This document shows positions 17,638-26,474 of a stretch of 64,000 nucleotides of DNA, one piece after another. Every line of letters begins with the position of its first letter. The stretch's first letter is position 1. The position numbers and the translations under genes are program-made. The notes under the pieces were generated by a model, which searched no databases, was not told where the DNA came from, and saw nothing but the letters and a program-made list of their open reading frames with translations. The DNA lies in assembly GCA_903952265.1 (NCBI GenBank), contig CAJBEU010000002.1:186001-250000 (forward strand), read 5' to 3'. The DNA is from an uncultured Rickettsiales bacterium (GTDB lineage: Bacteria > Pseudomonadota > Alphaproteobacteria > Rickettsiales > Rickettsiaceae).

Positions 17638-18744
17638 ATGCAGAACCATAAGCTGAATAACAATGGAGAAGGCTGGATCAGAAAAACTCTGAACTTGGCA
17701 TCAAAGGTTTTTTTGTCGGCTTTCTCGGATCTATCCAGCGACATTGCTGTTGATTTGGGTACGGCTAACACTCTTGTGTATGTTAGAGGTAAGGGCATAG
17801 TTTTAAACGAGCCTTCTGTGGTTGCTAAGTTTATTGACGGCCAAAAGAATTTTTACACTTTTGGACACGAAGCAAAAAAAATGCTTGGAAGAACTCCTGC
17901 GGGAATTATTGCAAAAAGGCCACTAAAAGACGGAGTGATCGCTGATTTTACAGCCGCGGAAGCCATGCTTAAATATTTCATAAATCGAGTAAAAGAAAAA
18001 CGTTCCTTCATAGGCCCAAGGGTACTTATTTGTGTGCCTTCCGGCTCAACTCCGGTGGAGAGAAAAGCAATACAGGAAGCATGTGATAATGCTGGAGCTC
18101 GAGAAGTATTTTTGATAGAAGAACCTATGGCGGCGGCTGTAGGGGCAGGCTTACCTGTAACTCAGGCCATTGGCTCTATGATAGTTGATATAGGAGGAGG
18201 AACAACAGAAGTTGCAATTTTATCATTAGGAGGAATAGTGTATTCCAGATCTACAAAAATTGCTGGAGATTATATGGAAGAGAGCATCGTTTCATATATA
18301 AAAAAGATGCACAATCTGCTCGTAGGGGACGTTACAGCAGAGCATATAAAAAAGACCATAGGTACGGTTTACAAAGGAGAAGACTCTAAGGTTTTAAGCA
18401 TGAAAGTTAGAGGCAGAGATTATTTTACTGGAATTCCAAGAGAAATAAATTTGACCTCTCTAGAGATTGCTGACAGCCTTGAAGAAGCTTCTATACAAAT
18501 TGTTCAGGCTGTTAAGGATGCTCTTGAGGCTACTCCTCCAGAGCTTGCATCAGACATAGCAGATACGGGAATAGTTTTAACAGGAGGGGGGTCGTTAATT
18601 GGAGGACTAGACATAGTACTGAGGCAGGCGACTAAACTACCTGTTGTTTTAGCCCCGGAGCCTTTGTTATCTGTTGCTCAGGGTACTGGAATGGTTTTGG
18701 AGCGGTTTGAAGAGTTGAAGCATTTGATCTTCAGGCAATTTTAA
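17638..18744 (+). CDS. mreB: Rod shape-determining protein MreB (actin-like)
   Basis: MreB polymerises under the inner membrane and guides lateral cell-wall synthesis. The sequence has the ASKHA signature DIAVDLGTANTLVYVRGKG, then VCVPSGSTPVERKA, the EEPMAAAVGAGLPV loop, MIVDIGGGTTEVA and VLTGGGSLIGGLD. I start it at the ATG at 17638; a TTG at 17620 would add six residues. There is an N-terminal extension of roughly 20 residues before the amphipathic segment. mreC, mreD and mrdB are not adjacent; a signal peptide peptidase follows instead. Confidence 0.95.
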   Translation: MQNHKLNNNGEGWIRKTLNLASKVFLSAFSDLSSDIAVDLGTANTLVYVRGKGIVLNEPSVVAKFIDGQKNFYTFGHEAKKMLGRTPAGIIAKRPLKDGVIADFTAAEAMLKYFINRVKEKRSFIGPRVLICVPSGSTPVERKAIQEACDNAGAREVFLIEEPMAAAVGAGLPVTQAIGSMIVDIGGGTTEVAILSLGGIVYSRSTKIAGDYMEESIVSYIKKMHNLLVGDVTAEHIKKTIGTVYKGEDSKVLSMKVRGRDYFTGIPREINLTSLEIADSLEEASIQIVQAVKDALEATPPELASDIADTGIVLTGGGSLIGGLDIVLRQATKLPVVLAPEPLLSVAQGTGMVLERFEELKHLIFRQF

Positions 18745-18808
18745 GATATTCTTGACAAATTTTGAACAGGACGGCTTTTTTATTCATTTTTGCTGTGAGG
18801 TTTTGTAC

Positions 18809-19828
18809 ATGAAAAACGAAGACAGTAGCTGGGGGCCTTCTGGCAAGGAAATAAAGGGCTTTTACTTTAGAGTCTGGGCTTCTTGTATCAAAAGGCCGTT
18901 AATCACAACTTTTAGTCTTTGTGGAATTTTAGCCTTTTTATACGTCATTTTCTTCACAAATTTTGAATCTCTATCCATGAAAAGTGATCACCATTCCAGT
19001 AATACTGACTCAAATCAAAGTTTATTTCACAAGATTTTTCTTAAAAAACCAGTAGTTGCGGTTTTAAAACTTTACGGAGGAATAGGCACCGGAAAAGGTC
19101 GCCTGAGCCTTGATTCCCTTAGAGATGACATAGACAAAGCTTTTGCTACCAAAAATCTTTCAGCTGTATGTCTTCTTATCAACTCTCCGGGAGGCTCTCC
19201 TGTTCAGTCTCACTTAATAGCGTCCCGAATTATATCCTTGTCTCAGAAAAATAAAGTGCCTGTTTATAGTTTTGTCGAAGATGTTGGCGCTTCTGGAGGA
19301 TATTGGCTTGCTTGTGCTGGAGAAGAGATTTTTGCATCTTCTAGCTCGATTGTGGGTAGCATTGGGGTTATATATAGTGGTTTTGGTCTGGTTGAAACTG
19401 CTAAAAAATTTGGTGTAGAAAGAAGGATTTATGCACAAGGGAAAAACAAGGTAGGTCTGGACGCGTTTTTACCTGTGGAATCAGAAAAGGTTGCAATGTT
19501 AAATGACGTGTCTATGAAAATGCACAACTTCTTTATCGAATATGTGCGCAGCAGAAGGGGAGATCGTCTAGACGCAGCTGGTAAAGTCGAACTGTTTGAC
19601 GGTAGATATTGGATTGGATCTGATGGAGTAAAGCTTGGATTAGTTGACGCAATACAAAATCTACATGATTTCATAGAAGCTAGATTTGGCAAAAAGGTAT
19701 CAGTCAAATTTATAAAAAAGAAAGAGTCTTGGATGAGGCGTACTTTTGGCGTTGACAGTATACTTGAGGATGTCTCTTCTTGTATTCGCTCTTCTATTGA
19801 AGAGATTTTTACCTCAAAGTGGCTGTAA
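18809..19828 (+). CDS. sppA: Signal peptide peptidase SppA (S49 family)
   Basis: SppA degrades cleaved signal peptides in the membrane. I place the start at the ATG at 18809, because GTGAGG ends 8 bases before it, a rare clear ribosome binding site here; the open frame extends to a TTG at 18752. The protein has one N-terminal membrane anchor (ITTFSLCGILAFLYVIFF), then the ClpP-like fold with LLINSPGGSPVQS. The catalytic serine lies in VGASGGYWLACAG and the general-base lysine in QGKNKVGLDAF. Length (about 339) matches the short single-domain SppA type. Confidence 0.9.
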   Translation: MKNEDSSWGPSGKEIKGFYFRVWASCIKRPLITTFSLCGILAFLYVIFFTNFESLSMKSDHHSSNTDSNQSLFHKIFLKKPVVAVLKLYGGIGTGKGRLSLDSLRDDIDKAFATKNLSAVCLLINSPGGSPVQSHLIASRIISLSQKNKVPVYSFVEDVGASGGYWLACAGEEIFASSSSIVGSIGVIYSGFGLVETAKKFGVERRIYAQGKNKVGLDAFLPVESEKVAMLNDVSMKMHNFFIEYVRSRRGDRLDAAGKVELFDGRYWIGSDGVKLGLVDAIQNLHDFIEARFGKKVSVKFIKKKESWMRRTFGVDSILEDVSSCIRSSIEEIFTSKWL

Positions 19829-19847
19829 TTGGATTGGCCTTTCTATA

Positions 19848-19876
19848 TTGATTTGTGCTAAGACTTTGTGTACAAT
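19848..19876 (+). promoter_or_regulatory. Candidate promoter for rpmG-rpsP
   Basis: TTGATT (19848-19853) and TACAAT (19871-19876) are exactly 17 bases apart and lie about 30 bp upstream of rpmG. This is among the better sigma70-like matches in the window. Confidence 0.5.
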
Positions 19877-19905
19877 GATGTCAGTCGTATTTCTTTATGG
19901 GTGTT

Positions 19906-20076
19906 ATGGTTCGCAAAGCTAAAAGTACTTTAGTAAAGCTTGTAAGCAGTGAAGGCACAGGCGTATTCTTTGTAAAAAAAAGAAACCCTAAGACTTTGGC
20001 AACCAAACTTGAGTTTCGTAAATATGATCCGCGTGTTCGCAAACACGTACTTTTCAAAGAAGCTAAGATAAAATAG
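19906..20076 (+). CDS. rpmG: Large ribosomal subunit protein bL33
   Basis: A 56-codon frame encodes a small basic protein with [20 protein letters not shown] and [22 protein letters not shown] at its end. This is the bL33 pattern; the C-terminal RKHVxFKEAKIK is diagnostic. The cysteine-free form matches alphaproteobacterial and mitochondrial L33. An in-frame ATG at 19897 would add three residues; the chosen ATG gives the usual family N-terminus. rpsP follows after 11 bp, so both probably share a transcript. Confidence 0.95.
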   Translation: MVRKAKSTLVKLVSSEGTGVFFVKKRNPKTLATKLEFRKYDPRVRKHVLFKEAKIK

Positions 20077-20087
20077 GTAGATTTTCC

Positions 20088-20426
20088 GTGGTTAAAGTTA
20101 GATTAAGAAGAGCTGGAAGAAAGGGGCAACCTTGTTACGCGGTGGTTGCCACTGACTCTACTGTTCAACGAGACGGAAAATTCTTGGAAAAGATCGGTAC
20201 ATACCATCCTATGCTTAGCAAGGACAACCCTAATAGGTTTCTCTTAAAGGCCGACAGACTCAGCTATTGGTTTGGCTGTGGCGCTCACCCTACCGAATCA
20301 GTCCTTAAGCTCTTGGTCAGAAGTGGATTTGATCTTCCTAGCAAAATGAGAGAAAAATGGGATGCAAAAGTTAGATGTTGGAGTCGTATGGCTGCCGAAA
20401 GGGAAAGCAAGGCATCTTCCTCTTGA
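20088..20426 (+). CDS. rpsP: Small ribosomal subunit protein bS16
   Basis: bS16 is a 30S assembly protein. The 112 residues begin VKVRLRRAGRKGQPCYAVVATDS and include GKFLEKIGTYHP, the standard family start. The start codon is GTG at 20088. In most bacteria rpsP heads rpsP-rimM-trmD-rplS; here trmD-rplS lies 19 kb away and rimM is not in the window. The gene is followed by a decayed region. Confidence 0.95.
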   Translation: MVKVRLRRAGRKGQPCYAVVATDSTVQRDGKFLEKIGTYHPMLSKDNPNRFLLKADRLSYWFGCGAHPTESVLKLLVRSGFDLPSKMREKWDAKVRCWSRMAAERESKASSS

Positions 20427-20449
20427 GAAGGCCCACACCCTCGGCTCTT

Positions 20450-20925
20450 CTAAATCTTTTCTCTAGGTGCTGCACTGCAGTGAATCGGAACATTACCCTC
20501 TGCTTCATCAGAATTCTGTACAACAAGATTTTTGCTCTTAGCGTCAGCTGAAATACGCTCTTGCATGGCGGGACTCTAAACTTTGACCCTTACTCTAGCT
20601 GCTTTCCTTTTCTGTGGTTTATATTGTGATCAGGAATTGGCTTGGTACCAGAAGGTTTGACACAAAATTCTGGCTGAGATTTGTGTTTAAGTGTCTATTA
20701 AAATCATTCTAATTCAGATAGGGCTTTAAGCTTTGCACCTATATTTATCCTGCAGGCTCTTTTCTCTATAGGTTGTGCCAAAATTAGGCATAGTTTTCCC
20801 TTTGGCATCCCAAAGGTTTGACACAAAATTCTGGCCTAAAGATTTATTAGAACCCATTTTATTCCAGACTGGGCTAAGCTATAGTACACACTTCTCTATT
20901 TTCTGCATTTTAGCCTCTATACCTT
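20450..20925 (-). pseudogene. Decayed repeat-peptide gene (fragments on the minus strand)
   Basis: The stretch holds two degenerate direct repeats (about 20652-20770 and 20813-20917) that share an identical 20-plus base core at 20652-20674 and 20813-20835; a weaker third copy of the core lies near 20771-20789. On the minus strand the core encodes QNFVSNL in both copies. Open pieces are 20726-20857 (43 codons, starting MGSNKSLGQNFVSNLW) and 20450-20566 (38 codons, starting MQERISADAKSKNLVV). They lie in different frames separated by stops. This looks like the remains of a protein with repeated peptides. I cannot name the parent family. Confidence 0.4.
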
Positions 20926-20963
20926 AGACTCTGATCCTTTTTGAAAAACATTTGTTTGCCATA

Positions 20964-21155
20964 ATGTGTGACGTTGATTACTTTTTATATGTTTCTTTAA
21001 TGCTCTTTTTTAGGGCTTGGTTACTGTTAAATTTGGTAATATTAAAAAAACGGAAAAAGAAGTACCAAAGACTGCTTTCAGAGATCAATTTTCGTGAAAA
21101 AATAGAATGTCGATATTTTTATCTAAAAAGAGGCATAAAAATAAGTGTGTCTTAG
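20964..21155 (+). CDS. Small single-pass membrane protein, possibly CcmD-like
   Basis: The frame of about 63 residues from the ATG at 20964 has one strong N-terminal membrane segment (YFLYVSLMLFFRAWLLLNLVIL). A very basic stretch (KKRKKKYQ) and a short charged tail follow. This topology resembles heme exporter subunit CcmD, a short protein that holds CcmABC together, but the sequence is too short and too divergent for a firm assignment. It lies next to a decayed region, so it may be a chance frame. A TTG at 20952 would add four residues. Confidence 0.35.
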   Translation: MCDVDYFLYVSLMLFFRAWLLLNLVILKKRKKKYQRLLSEINFREKIECRYFYLKRGIKISVS

Positions 21156-21336
21156 CATAATCGAGCTATTTCTAGACAAGGTATGATCTTTTTGAATTTC
21201 GTAATTTTTTCAAGTTTTTTGGTATCACGGAATTTTAGCAGAGGTTCTACATGTTGTTTTTATGTATAACAACTGAATTTTAAGTCTGGCAGGGCTTTGT
21301 TTGGGAAGTTTAATAGAAGGGGGTGGCTGGCCGCTG

Positions 21337-21573
21337 CTAAAAAGGGTGGCACCTTAGTAATCTTCTACAAATCAAACAAAGAGCAAAAAGGAAGGGATAA
21401 CGCTTTATAACTATTAAAGCGTAGCTTGAGCAACTTATTCTGAATCTACAGCACCCTGCAAATAAAACAGGATATATAAGAAATTGGTAAAGTCTCAGAA
21501 GGATTATTGCGACAGTTTTTGCACAGATGCTAGCAAAAACTAAAACAGATTGAATAAATCTTGATGATTGCAT
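21337..21573 (-). CDS. yidD: Membrane protein insertion efficiency factor YidD, short C-terminus
   Basis: YidD is a small membrane-associated protein that aids YidC-dependent insertion. The sequence shows the family core LRLYQFLIYPVLFAGCCRFRISCSSYALIVIKRYPF and RRLLRCHPF. The ATG at 21573 is chosen; a GTG at 21591 is an alternative. The family normally continues after RCHP with a glycine-rich GGxGxDPVP tail. Here a TAG follows directly after HPF, and no matching tail is found in the next codons, so the C-terminus is naturally short or recently truncated. Usual neighbours (rpmH, rnpA, yidC) are absent. Confidence 0.75.
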   Translation of the reverse strand: MQSSRFIQSVLVFASICAKTVAIILLRLYQFLIYPVLFAGCCRFRISCSSYALIVIKRYPFLFALCLICRRLLRCHPF

Positions 21574-21739
21574 TGGCTTAAAACAATCCACTATATAGAC
21601 ATGTTCCAGTTAGTTGCAAAATGCACGTAGCTTAACACATGCGAATGGTCATTCAAAGGCTGCTGTAACTCTGATGGTATTTTGCTTTTACCAATTTTGC
21701 TCTATGTATATGGAAAATAAACAATCAAAGTGGCTACTC

Positions 21740-22363
21740 TTAGCGAGAGTAGTGCTCAACTATGAGGTCCGTGTCCACCTCAAATGGAATTGGCACTTCA
21801 GCAAGGTTTTCAGGAGATTTAATGAAAGTTCCGGTTTTATTTTTGGAATCTAGCTTTAAATAGCTTGGTATATTTCTTGCAAGGCTCTCAATTGTGTCAG
21901 ATATAGATTTGATGGATTGAGCTTTTGTTGTTAAGCCAATTACGTCTCCATCTTTTACTCTGTAGCTGCCTATATTTACAACTTTTTCGTTAACAGTGAT
22001 GTGTTTATGACTTACCAACTGTCTAGCTGTAAAAATTGTTGGAGCAAAATTTAATCTGTAAACAACCATGTCCAGCCTTCTCTCAAGTAGGGAGATGAAG
22101 TTGTCCGCAGCATTTCCGTGAGTTTTTTTCGCTAAATCGAATATGTTTTTAAGTTGAGTTTCGGTAATTCTTCCGTAGTGAGCTTTGATTTTTTGCTTAG
22201 CATTTAGTCTTCTCCCATAATAAGAAAAACTGGGTCTAGCGTTTGCTCCATGCTGACCTGGCTTATAATTACGGTTTGAGCCAAAAGGATCTTTTGTATC
22301 TCCCCATATGCTGACTCCCAATCTTCTGCTAACTTTGTACTTAGATTTTGCTATATTAGTCAC
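21740..22363 (-). CDS. rpsD: Small ribosomal subunit protein uS4
   Basis: uS4 is a primary 16S-binding assembly protein. The 207 residues start TNIAKSKYKVSRRLGVSIWGD and contain the GQHGANARPSFSYYGRRL block and the S4 RNA-binding domain LERRLDMVVYRLNFAPTIFTARQLVSHKHITVNEK. This is a full-length alphaproteobacterial S4 without the zinc cysteines. It is a single gene away from the alpha operon, as is common in this group. AAGGA lies about 10 bases before the ATG. Confidence 0.96.
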   Translation of the reverse strand: MTNIAKSKYKVSRRLGVSIWGDTKDPFGSNRNYKPGQHGANARPSFSYYGRRLNAKQKIKAHYGRITETQLKNIFDLAKKTHGNAADNFISLLERRLDMVVYRLNFAPTIFTARQLVSHKHITVNEKVVNIGSYRVKDGDVIGLTTKAQSIKSISDTIESLARNIPSYLKLDSKNKTGTFIKSPENLAEVPIPFEVDTDLIVEHYSR

Positions 22364-22478
22364 AGATTTTCCTTATTGTTAATTTATTACCTTAGTATAA
22401 ATTGCTATGCACACTGATGCAAGCTCTACGATTCTATATAGGTTGATTCATATGTCAAACAACAGGCTTATTTTAAGT

Positions 22479-23855
22479 TCATAGTTTGGTAGATTTTCTG
22501 AGTTTTTTTTGCTTTTTTGTTTTTGTATCTAAAGTTTCTTTCTTTGAAGGGGTATGAATATAGTTACTTAAATTTCCGCAAAGTGTGAGTATTCTGTATT
22601 TTGTCTTAATAAACTCGGATTCCGACTCTAGCTGATATTTTTTTGCTTCTTTAAGATCTTGTTCGGCTTTGTATATTGCAATTAAAGGGCCTTTACCCAA
22701 AACGTATTCTTGAGTTGTTGCCTCTAGTGCAAGGCTTCTTGCTTCTGCGAACTTTTTATACATCTCAAGCTGAGAACTTTTTAGGTCATAATCACTCCAA
22801 CATGCCATTACTTGCATTTTTAAGTGATCTTCGGCGTGCATAGCTATTATTGTAGATTTTCTCACCTCGTGTTTTTTTAACGGAATATCCAGAACAGATT
22901 TACCATTTCCTGCAATTATGGGAATTGAAAGAGAGACGGAGGAGTGTAACTTTTGATCAGAGTGAGACACATTTTTTCTCATCTCATAAGAAATATACGG
23001 CATTCTTCCCGCTATGCTACCAGCAAATTCTGCAGATTTGGCTTTTTTATTACATTTAGAGTATTTTAGAGTAGGGTTGTTGTTTAGAGCTAGCTCTAGG
23101 AATTTTTCTAGTGACTCAGGTAGTGTTTCAGGATCTTCGGGTTTTACCATATTTGAGGTTGGGGCGATGCCAAAAAATTGTATAAAAAGTGCATTGGAAT
23201 AGTTTAATTTGCTTTCTTGTACATCTTTATCGCATTCTGCTTTTGTTAATTCAGCTTGAGCGTTTATCAATTCTGTTTTTGTTGCATGGCCCATATTGAA
23301 TTTACTATTTACCAATTTGAGCCGATTTTTTGTAAATTCTAATAGGGATGAGCACACTTCGAGCAATTGTCGATTTTTGCAAACTTCTAGGTATAGATCA
23401 ATTCCTTCAGTAAGAAGTTTTTGGTTTTCTTCTATTGCTTTATATTTATTTGCATCAGAGATGGCAGACTGAGCTGCAATTGATGTCATCTGTGTCAGAG
23501 AAAAATAGCCAGAGGCAGAGATTATATTTCCTTTTTTTGGTGTTTCTTTTAGTAATCCGTGCTGTTTAAGTCGATTATCCAGTACTGGTATTAGTGGATT
23601 CGTAGATATTGGGGGATTTGATCTTTCTTTATTTGGTCTTTGTTCAATCAATCTTTGGAGATCAACTTTTGGAAGCAGGTCTAGTGCCGCAATAGCTTTT
23701 CTAATTCTCTCTTGCTTTTGATCTAATCCTAGAATCTCAAATCTAGGATTTGTCTTTTTTGCTGATTCAAAGCATTCTTGCAGGGTAAGACTTAATGCTT
23801 TATTGGTCCAAGAAAAAATTAGTGAAATCAACAAAATACTTGTCAGATGAATCAT
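22479..23855 (-). CDS. TolC-family outer membrane efflux protein
   Basis: The 458-residue product has an N-terminal signal sequence (IHLTSILLISLIFSWTNKALS) followed by LTLQECFESAKKTNPRFEIL, the usual opening of TolC-family channels. Two long helical regions contain the repeated pattern seen in the family, for example KLVNSKFNMGHATKTELINAQAEL in the first repeat and EATTQEYVLGKGPLIAIYKAEQDL in the second. TolC forms a periplasm-spanning tunnel for type I secretion or drug efflux, and is conserved in Rickettsiales for effector export. No inner-membrane partner is adjacent. The C-terminus is Lys/Thr-rich. AGGA is six bases before the ATG. Confidence 0.85.
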   Translation of the reverse strand: MIHLTSILLISLIFSWTNKALSLTLQECFESAKKTNPRFEILGLDQKQERIRKAIAALDLLPKVDLQRLIEQRPNKERSNPPISTNPLIPVLDNRLKQHGLLKETPKKGNIISASGYFSLTQMTSIAAQSAISDANKYKAIEENQKLLTEGIDLYLEVCKNRQLLEVCSSLLEFTKNRLKLVNSKFNMGHATKTELINAQAELTKAECDKDVQESKLNYSNALFIQFFGIAPTSNMVKPEDPETLPESLEKFLELALNNNPTLKYSKCNKKAKSAEFAGSIAGRMPYISYEMRKNVSHSDQKLHSSVSLSIPIIAGNGKSVLDIPLKKHEVRKSTIIAMHAEDHLKMQVMACWSDYDLKSSQLEMYKKFAEARSLALEATTQEYVLGKGPLIAIYKAEQDLKEAKKYQLESESEFIKTKYRILTLCGNLSNYIHTPSKKETLDTKTKKQKKLRKSTKL

Positions 23856-24098
23856 TCTTAATCCTATACGAGTTTTTAAAAAGACTTATTACACGCAAGA
23901 TGGTATTGGTGCTGTAGAAAAAGTCAAACTAATTACTCGATAGAGAATAGGTTTACTGGGCCTTGCGGTATTGCGAATCCAGTCCTTTCATATTACTATC
24001 CGTCTGACTTTCAATGCCTTGGCTAGTTTTTAATAGTCAAATTTGAGTAGGTGCATTTCAACACTGACTTTACCACTTTTTTGTATTCACTACGTACC

Positions 24099-24518
24099 AT
24101 GAAACTTACTACTACTTTATCCAGAGTTTGTAAAAAACTGATCTTATGCACATTTGCTTTTGTCCTTTCTAGCTCCTTTTGTGTTGCTGATTTGGCTGAT
24201 AGTAACCAGATGTCTGGCTTTTCCGGATTTGTCAAGAATTGGACGGGTTACGTGCCAATCTTGCTTGTGTTTGGAGTATTTTATTTTCTAGTTATTAGGC
24301 CTCAAAATAAAAAACGCAAAGCTCTAGAGGATATGATTAAGAGCGTCAAGAGTGGAGACCAAATTATCACCCACTCTGGCATGTTTGGCTCTGTTTCTGA
24401 GTGCGCTGAGCGCCACTTTAAGCTAGAAGTTTCTAAAGGTGTAAAGATTAAAATGCTTAAAAGCTCGATAGCTTTTGTAGAGCCCGCAAACAAAACTGAC
24501 AAGGACGCTGAAATATAA
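24099..24518 (+). CDS. yajC: Sec translocon accessory protein YajC
   Basis: YajC binds SecDF. From the ATG at 24099 the protein has a signal-like hydrophobic start (LILCTFAFVLSSSFCVAD), then the family's membrane anchor and motif ILLVFGVFYFLVIRPQNKKRK, and the domain KSVKSGDQIITHSGMFGSV. A GTG at 24051 extends the frame, but it adds residues not seen in the family. The extra N-terminal hydrophobic stretch is more than the classical 110-residue YajC has and may be a cleaved signal or second anchor. secD follows after 98 bp. Confidence 0.88.
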   Translation: MKLTTTLSRVCKKLILCTFAFVLSSSFCVADLADSNQMSGFSGFVKNWTGYVPILLVFGVFYFLVIRPQNKKRKALEDMIKSVKSGDQIITHSGMFGSVSECAERHFKLEVSKGVKIKMLKSSIAFVEPANKTDKDAEI

Positions 24519-24616
24519 ACTTAACCCTATGCTGAAGGAAGAAAGGTATTATTCGTGTTCCACTTTATCTAAATGAATAAGCATGCGAATGCAGTTAAGC
24601 CTATTTGTATTTTTTT

Positions 24617-26152
24617 ATGTCGTCTTCAAAGCTTTTTGATTGGAGTTGGATAAAATTCCTTTTTAGCTGTATTGCATTTCTCCTTTGTTCGCTTTTCCTT
24701 TCTTTTACCTTTTTTGGAAAAGATTTGAATTTCACCGGAAGCTCTATTTTGCAAAGAGAGGTAAATCTAGGATTAGATTTGAAAGGAGGAGTGCAATTAT
24801 TACTTGAGGTTGACTTTGATAGATGCTTAGAAGATAGGTTGAATTTACTCCGAAGAAATATAAGGGAAGCTTTATACAAAGAAGGAGTATACCACTTTGA
24901 TCTTTGTCAAAAAGGGGCTTTTCTACATCTAGAATTAAAAGACTCTCTGGATATGCCAAAAGCTGTGAAAAAAGTCAAAAACATTGAGTCCGAAATTACA
25001 TGTGATGTTGCAAGTAAGGCCATAAAAATATCTTACTCTTTGCCATTTATAGAAAAGCTTCATAACGAGACCATCGAACGTTCTACTGAGATAATTAGAA
25101 GACGTATTGACGCTTTTGGAACAAAAGAGCCTAGCATACAAAAACAAGGAGAGAATTGTATTTTAATTCAAGTTCCGGGAATTAAAGACCTGGATTCTTT
25201 AAAGAGCGTGATAGGTAAAACTGCTAAATTATCATTTCACCTAGTTATTGAAGAACAAGATTTAGAAAAAAACACTGTTACTAAAAGTGTAAAATATAAC
25301 TCTCAGTATCATAAAATAGGAGCTTTTCCTTTAATAACTGGAGATTTGTTAACAGATGCCTCTGTAAGATTTGTTGATAATCGTCCCGCTGTAGCGTTTA
25401 ATTTCAATAGTGTTGGAGCAAGAATTTTTGGCGACATAACAAAATTCTATAAAGGGCGTCAATTAGCTATCGTTTTGGATAATTCAATAATTAGTGAACC
25501 AGTGATCAATGACCATATTTTGGGCGGTTCTGGAATAATTTTTGGAGATTTTGACATAGATTCCGCTCAAGAATTGGCTTTGCTTTTAAAATCGGGTTCT
25601 TTACCCGCTCCTCTAAAAATTGTGGAAGAAAAAGTCATAGGCCCTTCCCTTGGGGAGGACTCTTTGATTGCAAGTAAGACTTCTGGATTAATCGCATTAT
25701 TTTCGGTCTCTTTGGTCATGCTTTGGTGTTACGGAGTGTTAGGTGCCATAGCTATCTTTTCTTTAGTGGCCACTATTGTTTATATTCTCTCTGTCTTGAT
25801 TTTATTTCAGATTACTCTGACCTTGCCAGGAATTGCCGGAATAATTTTGACTTTAGGAATGGCGGTAGACGCTAATATTTTAGTATATGAACATGTAAAA
25901 GAAGAATTAAGAATGGGAGTGAGTGCTTTGTCTGCCGTAAAGCGTGGATTTAGAATTTCCTACAAAACCATTCTGGATGCCAATCTTACTAGTTTGATAG
26001 CCGCCGTGCTACTTTATGTTTTCGGAGTAGGAGCTGTGAAAGGTTTTGCTGTGACTTTTGGATTTGGTATTTTTGCTTCAATGTTTACGTGCTTTTGGAT
26101 TTCTCAGCCTCTTGTTAGTGCATATTATCGTTACAGCATAAAAAAAGCCTAA
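24617..26152 (+). CDS. secD: Protein translocase subunit SecD
   Basis: SecD, with SecF, uses the proton gradient to pull exported proteins through SecYEG. The sequence has the N-terminal membrane segment, EVNLGLDLKGGVQLLLEVD (the D1 motif) and IIRRRIDAFGTKEPSIQKQG. The C-terminal RND-like membrane block follows, with LPGIAGIILTLGMAVDANILVYEHVKEE, which carries the functional Asp. The ATG at 24617 is preferred over the TTG at 24605. secF is not adjacent but at 52063-52986, so the usual yajC-secD-secF operon is split. Confidence 0.94.
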   Translation: MSSSKLFDWSWIKFLFSCIAFLLCSLFLSFTFFGKDLNFTGSSILQREVNLGLDLKGGVQLLLEVDFDRCLEDRLNLLRRNIREALYKEGVYHFDLCQKGAFLHLELKDSLDMPKAVKKVKNIESEITCDVASKAIKISYSLPFIEKLHNETIERSTEIIRRRIDAFGTKEPSIQKQGENCILIQVPGIKDLDSLKSVIGKTAKLSFHLVIEEQDLEKNTVTKSVKYNSQYHKIGAFPLITGDLLTDASVRFVDNRPAVAFNFNSVGARIFGDITKFYKGRQLAIVLDNSIISEPVINDHILGGSGIIFGDFDIDSAQELALLLKSGSLPAPLKIVEEKVIGPSLGEDSLIASKTSGLIALFSVSLVMLWCYGVLGAIAIFSLVATIVYILSVLILFQITLTLPGIAGIILTLGMAVDANILVYEHVKEELRMGVSALSAVKRGFRISYKTILDANLTSLIAAVLLYVFGVGAVKGFAVTFGFGIFASMFTCFWISQPLVSAYYRYSIKKA

Positions 26153-26266
26153 GCTTTTATTTTTCTACACAAAGAATTCATCTCTTTTATTCAGTAATTG
26201 ATCTCATTAATCTGGTGATCAACTATCAGCTTTTCTTGCCCCGCATTCAGATGCAGATTTTTGGCT

Positions 26267-26300
26267 CTTAATTATTAATTAACAATTAAGGGTCTTTTTC
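26267..26300 (+). terminator. Terminator-like hairpin after secD
   Basis: CTTAATT (26267-26273) pairs with AATTAAG (26284-26290) around a 10-base AT loop and is followed by GGTCTTTTTCT. The stem is weak, but its position about 115 bp after secD and the T-run fit intrinsic termination. Confidence 0.35.
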
Positions 26301-26412
26301 TATTTCGCAGATTAGTTTTTTATAGGACAGAAAAATTATAAAAAGTTTATTTTATAATAAAAAAAACCTTGTTTCTTAGGAAAAAAAAGATTTAGTGTAA
26401 TTGGAGTAAATT

Positions 26413-26439
26413 AATTTACATAGCTATTTTATGTAAATT
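26413..26439. promoter_or_regulatory. Perfect 10-bp inverted repeat, possible operator
   Basis: AATTTACATA (26413-26422) and TATGTAAATT (26430-26439) are exact reverse complements separated by 7 bases, about 43 bp upstream of the next start codon. Size and spacing fit a dimeric repressor site or a short hairpin. Because the arms are AT-rich, chance cannot be excluded. Confidence 0.4.
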
Positions 26440-26474
26440 TAGTTAAGAATTTATTCATATTAGTGCTAGTAAAA

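Noticed and set aside
20427-21336. Insertion sequence or integron in the gene-poor stretch
   Set aside because: No transposase motif or terminal inverted repeats; only decayed direct repeats and short frames.
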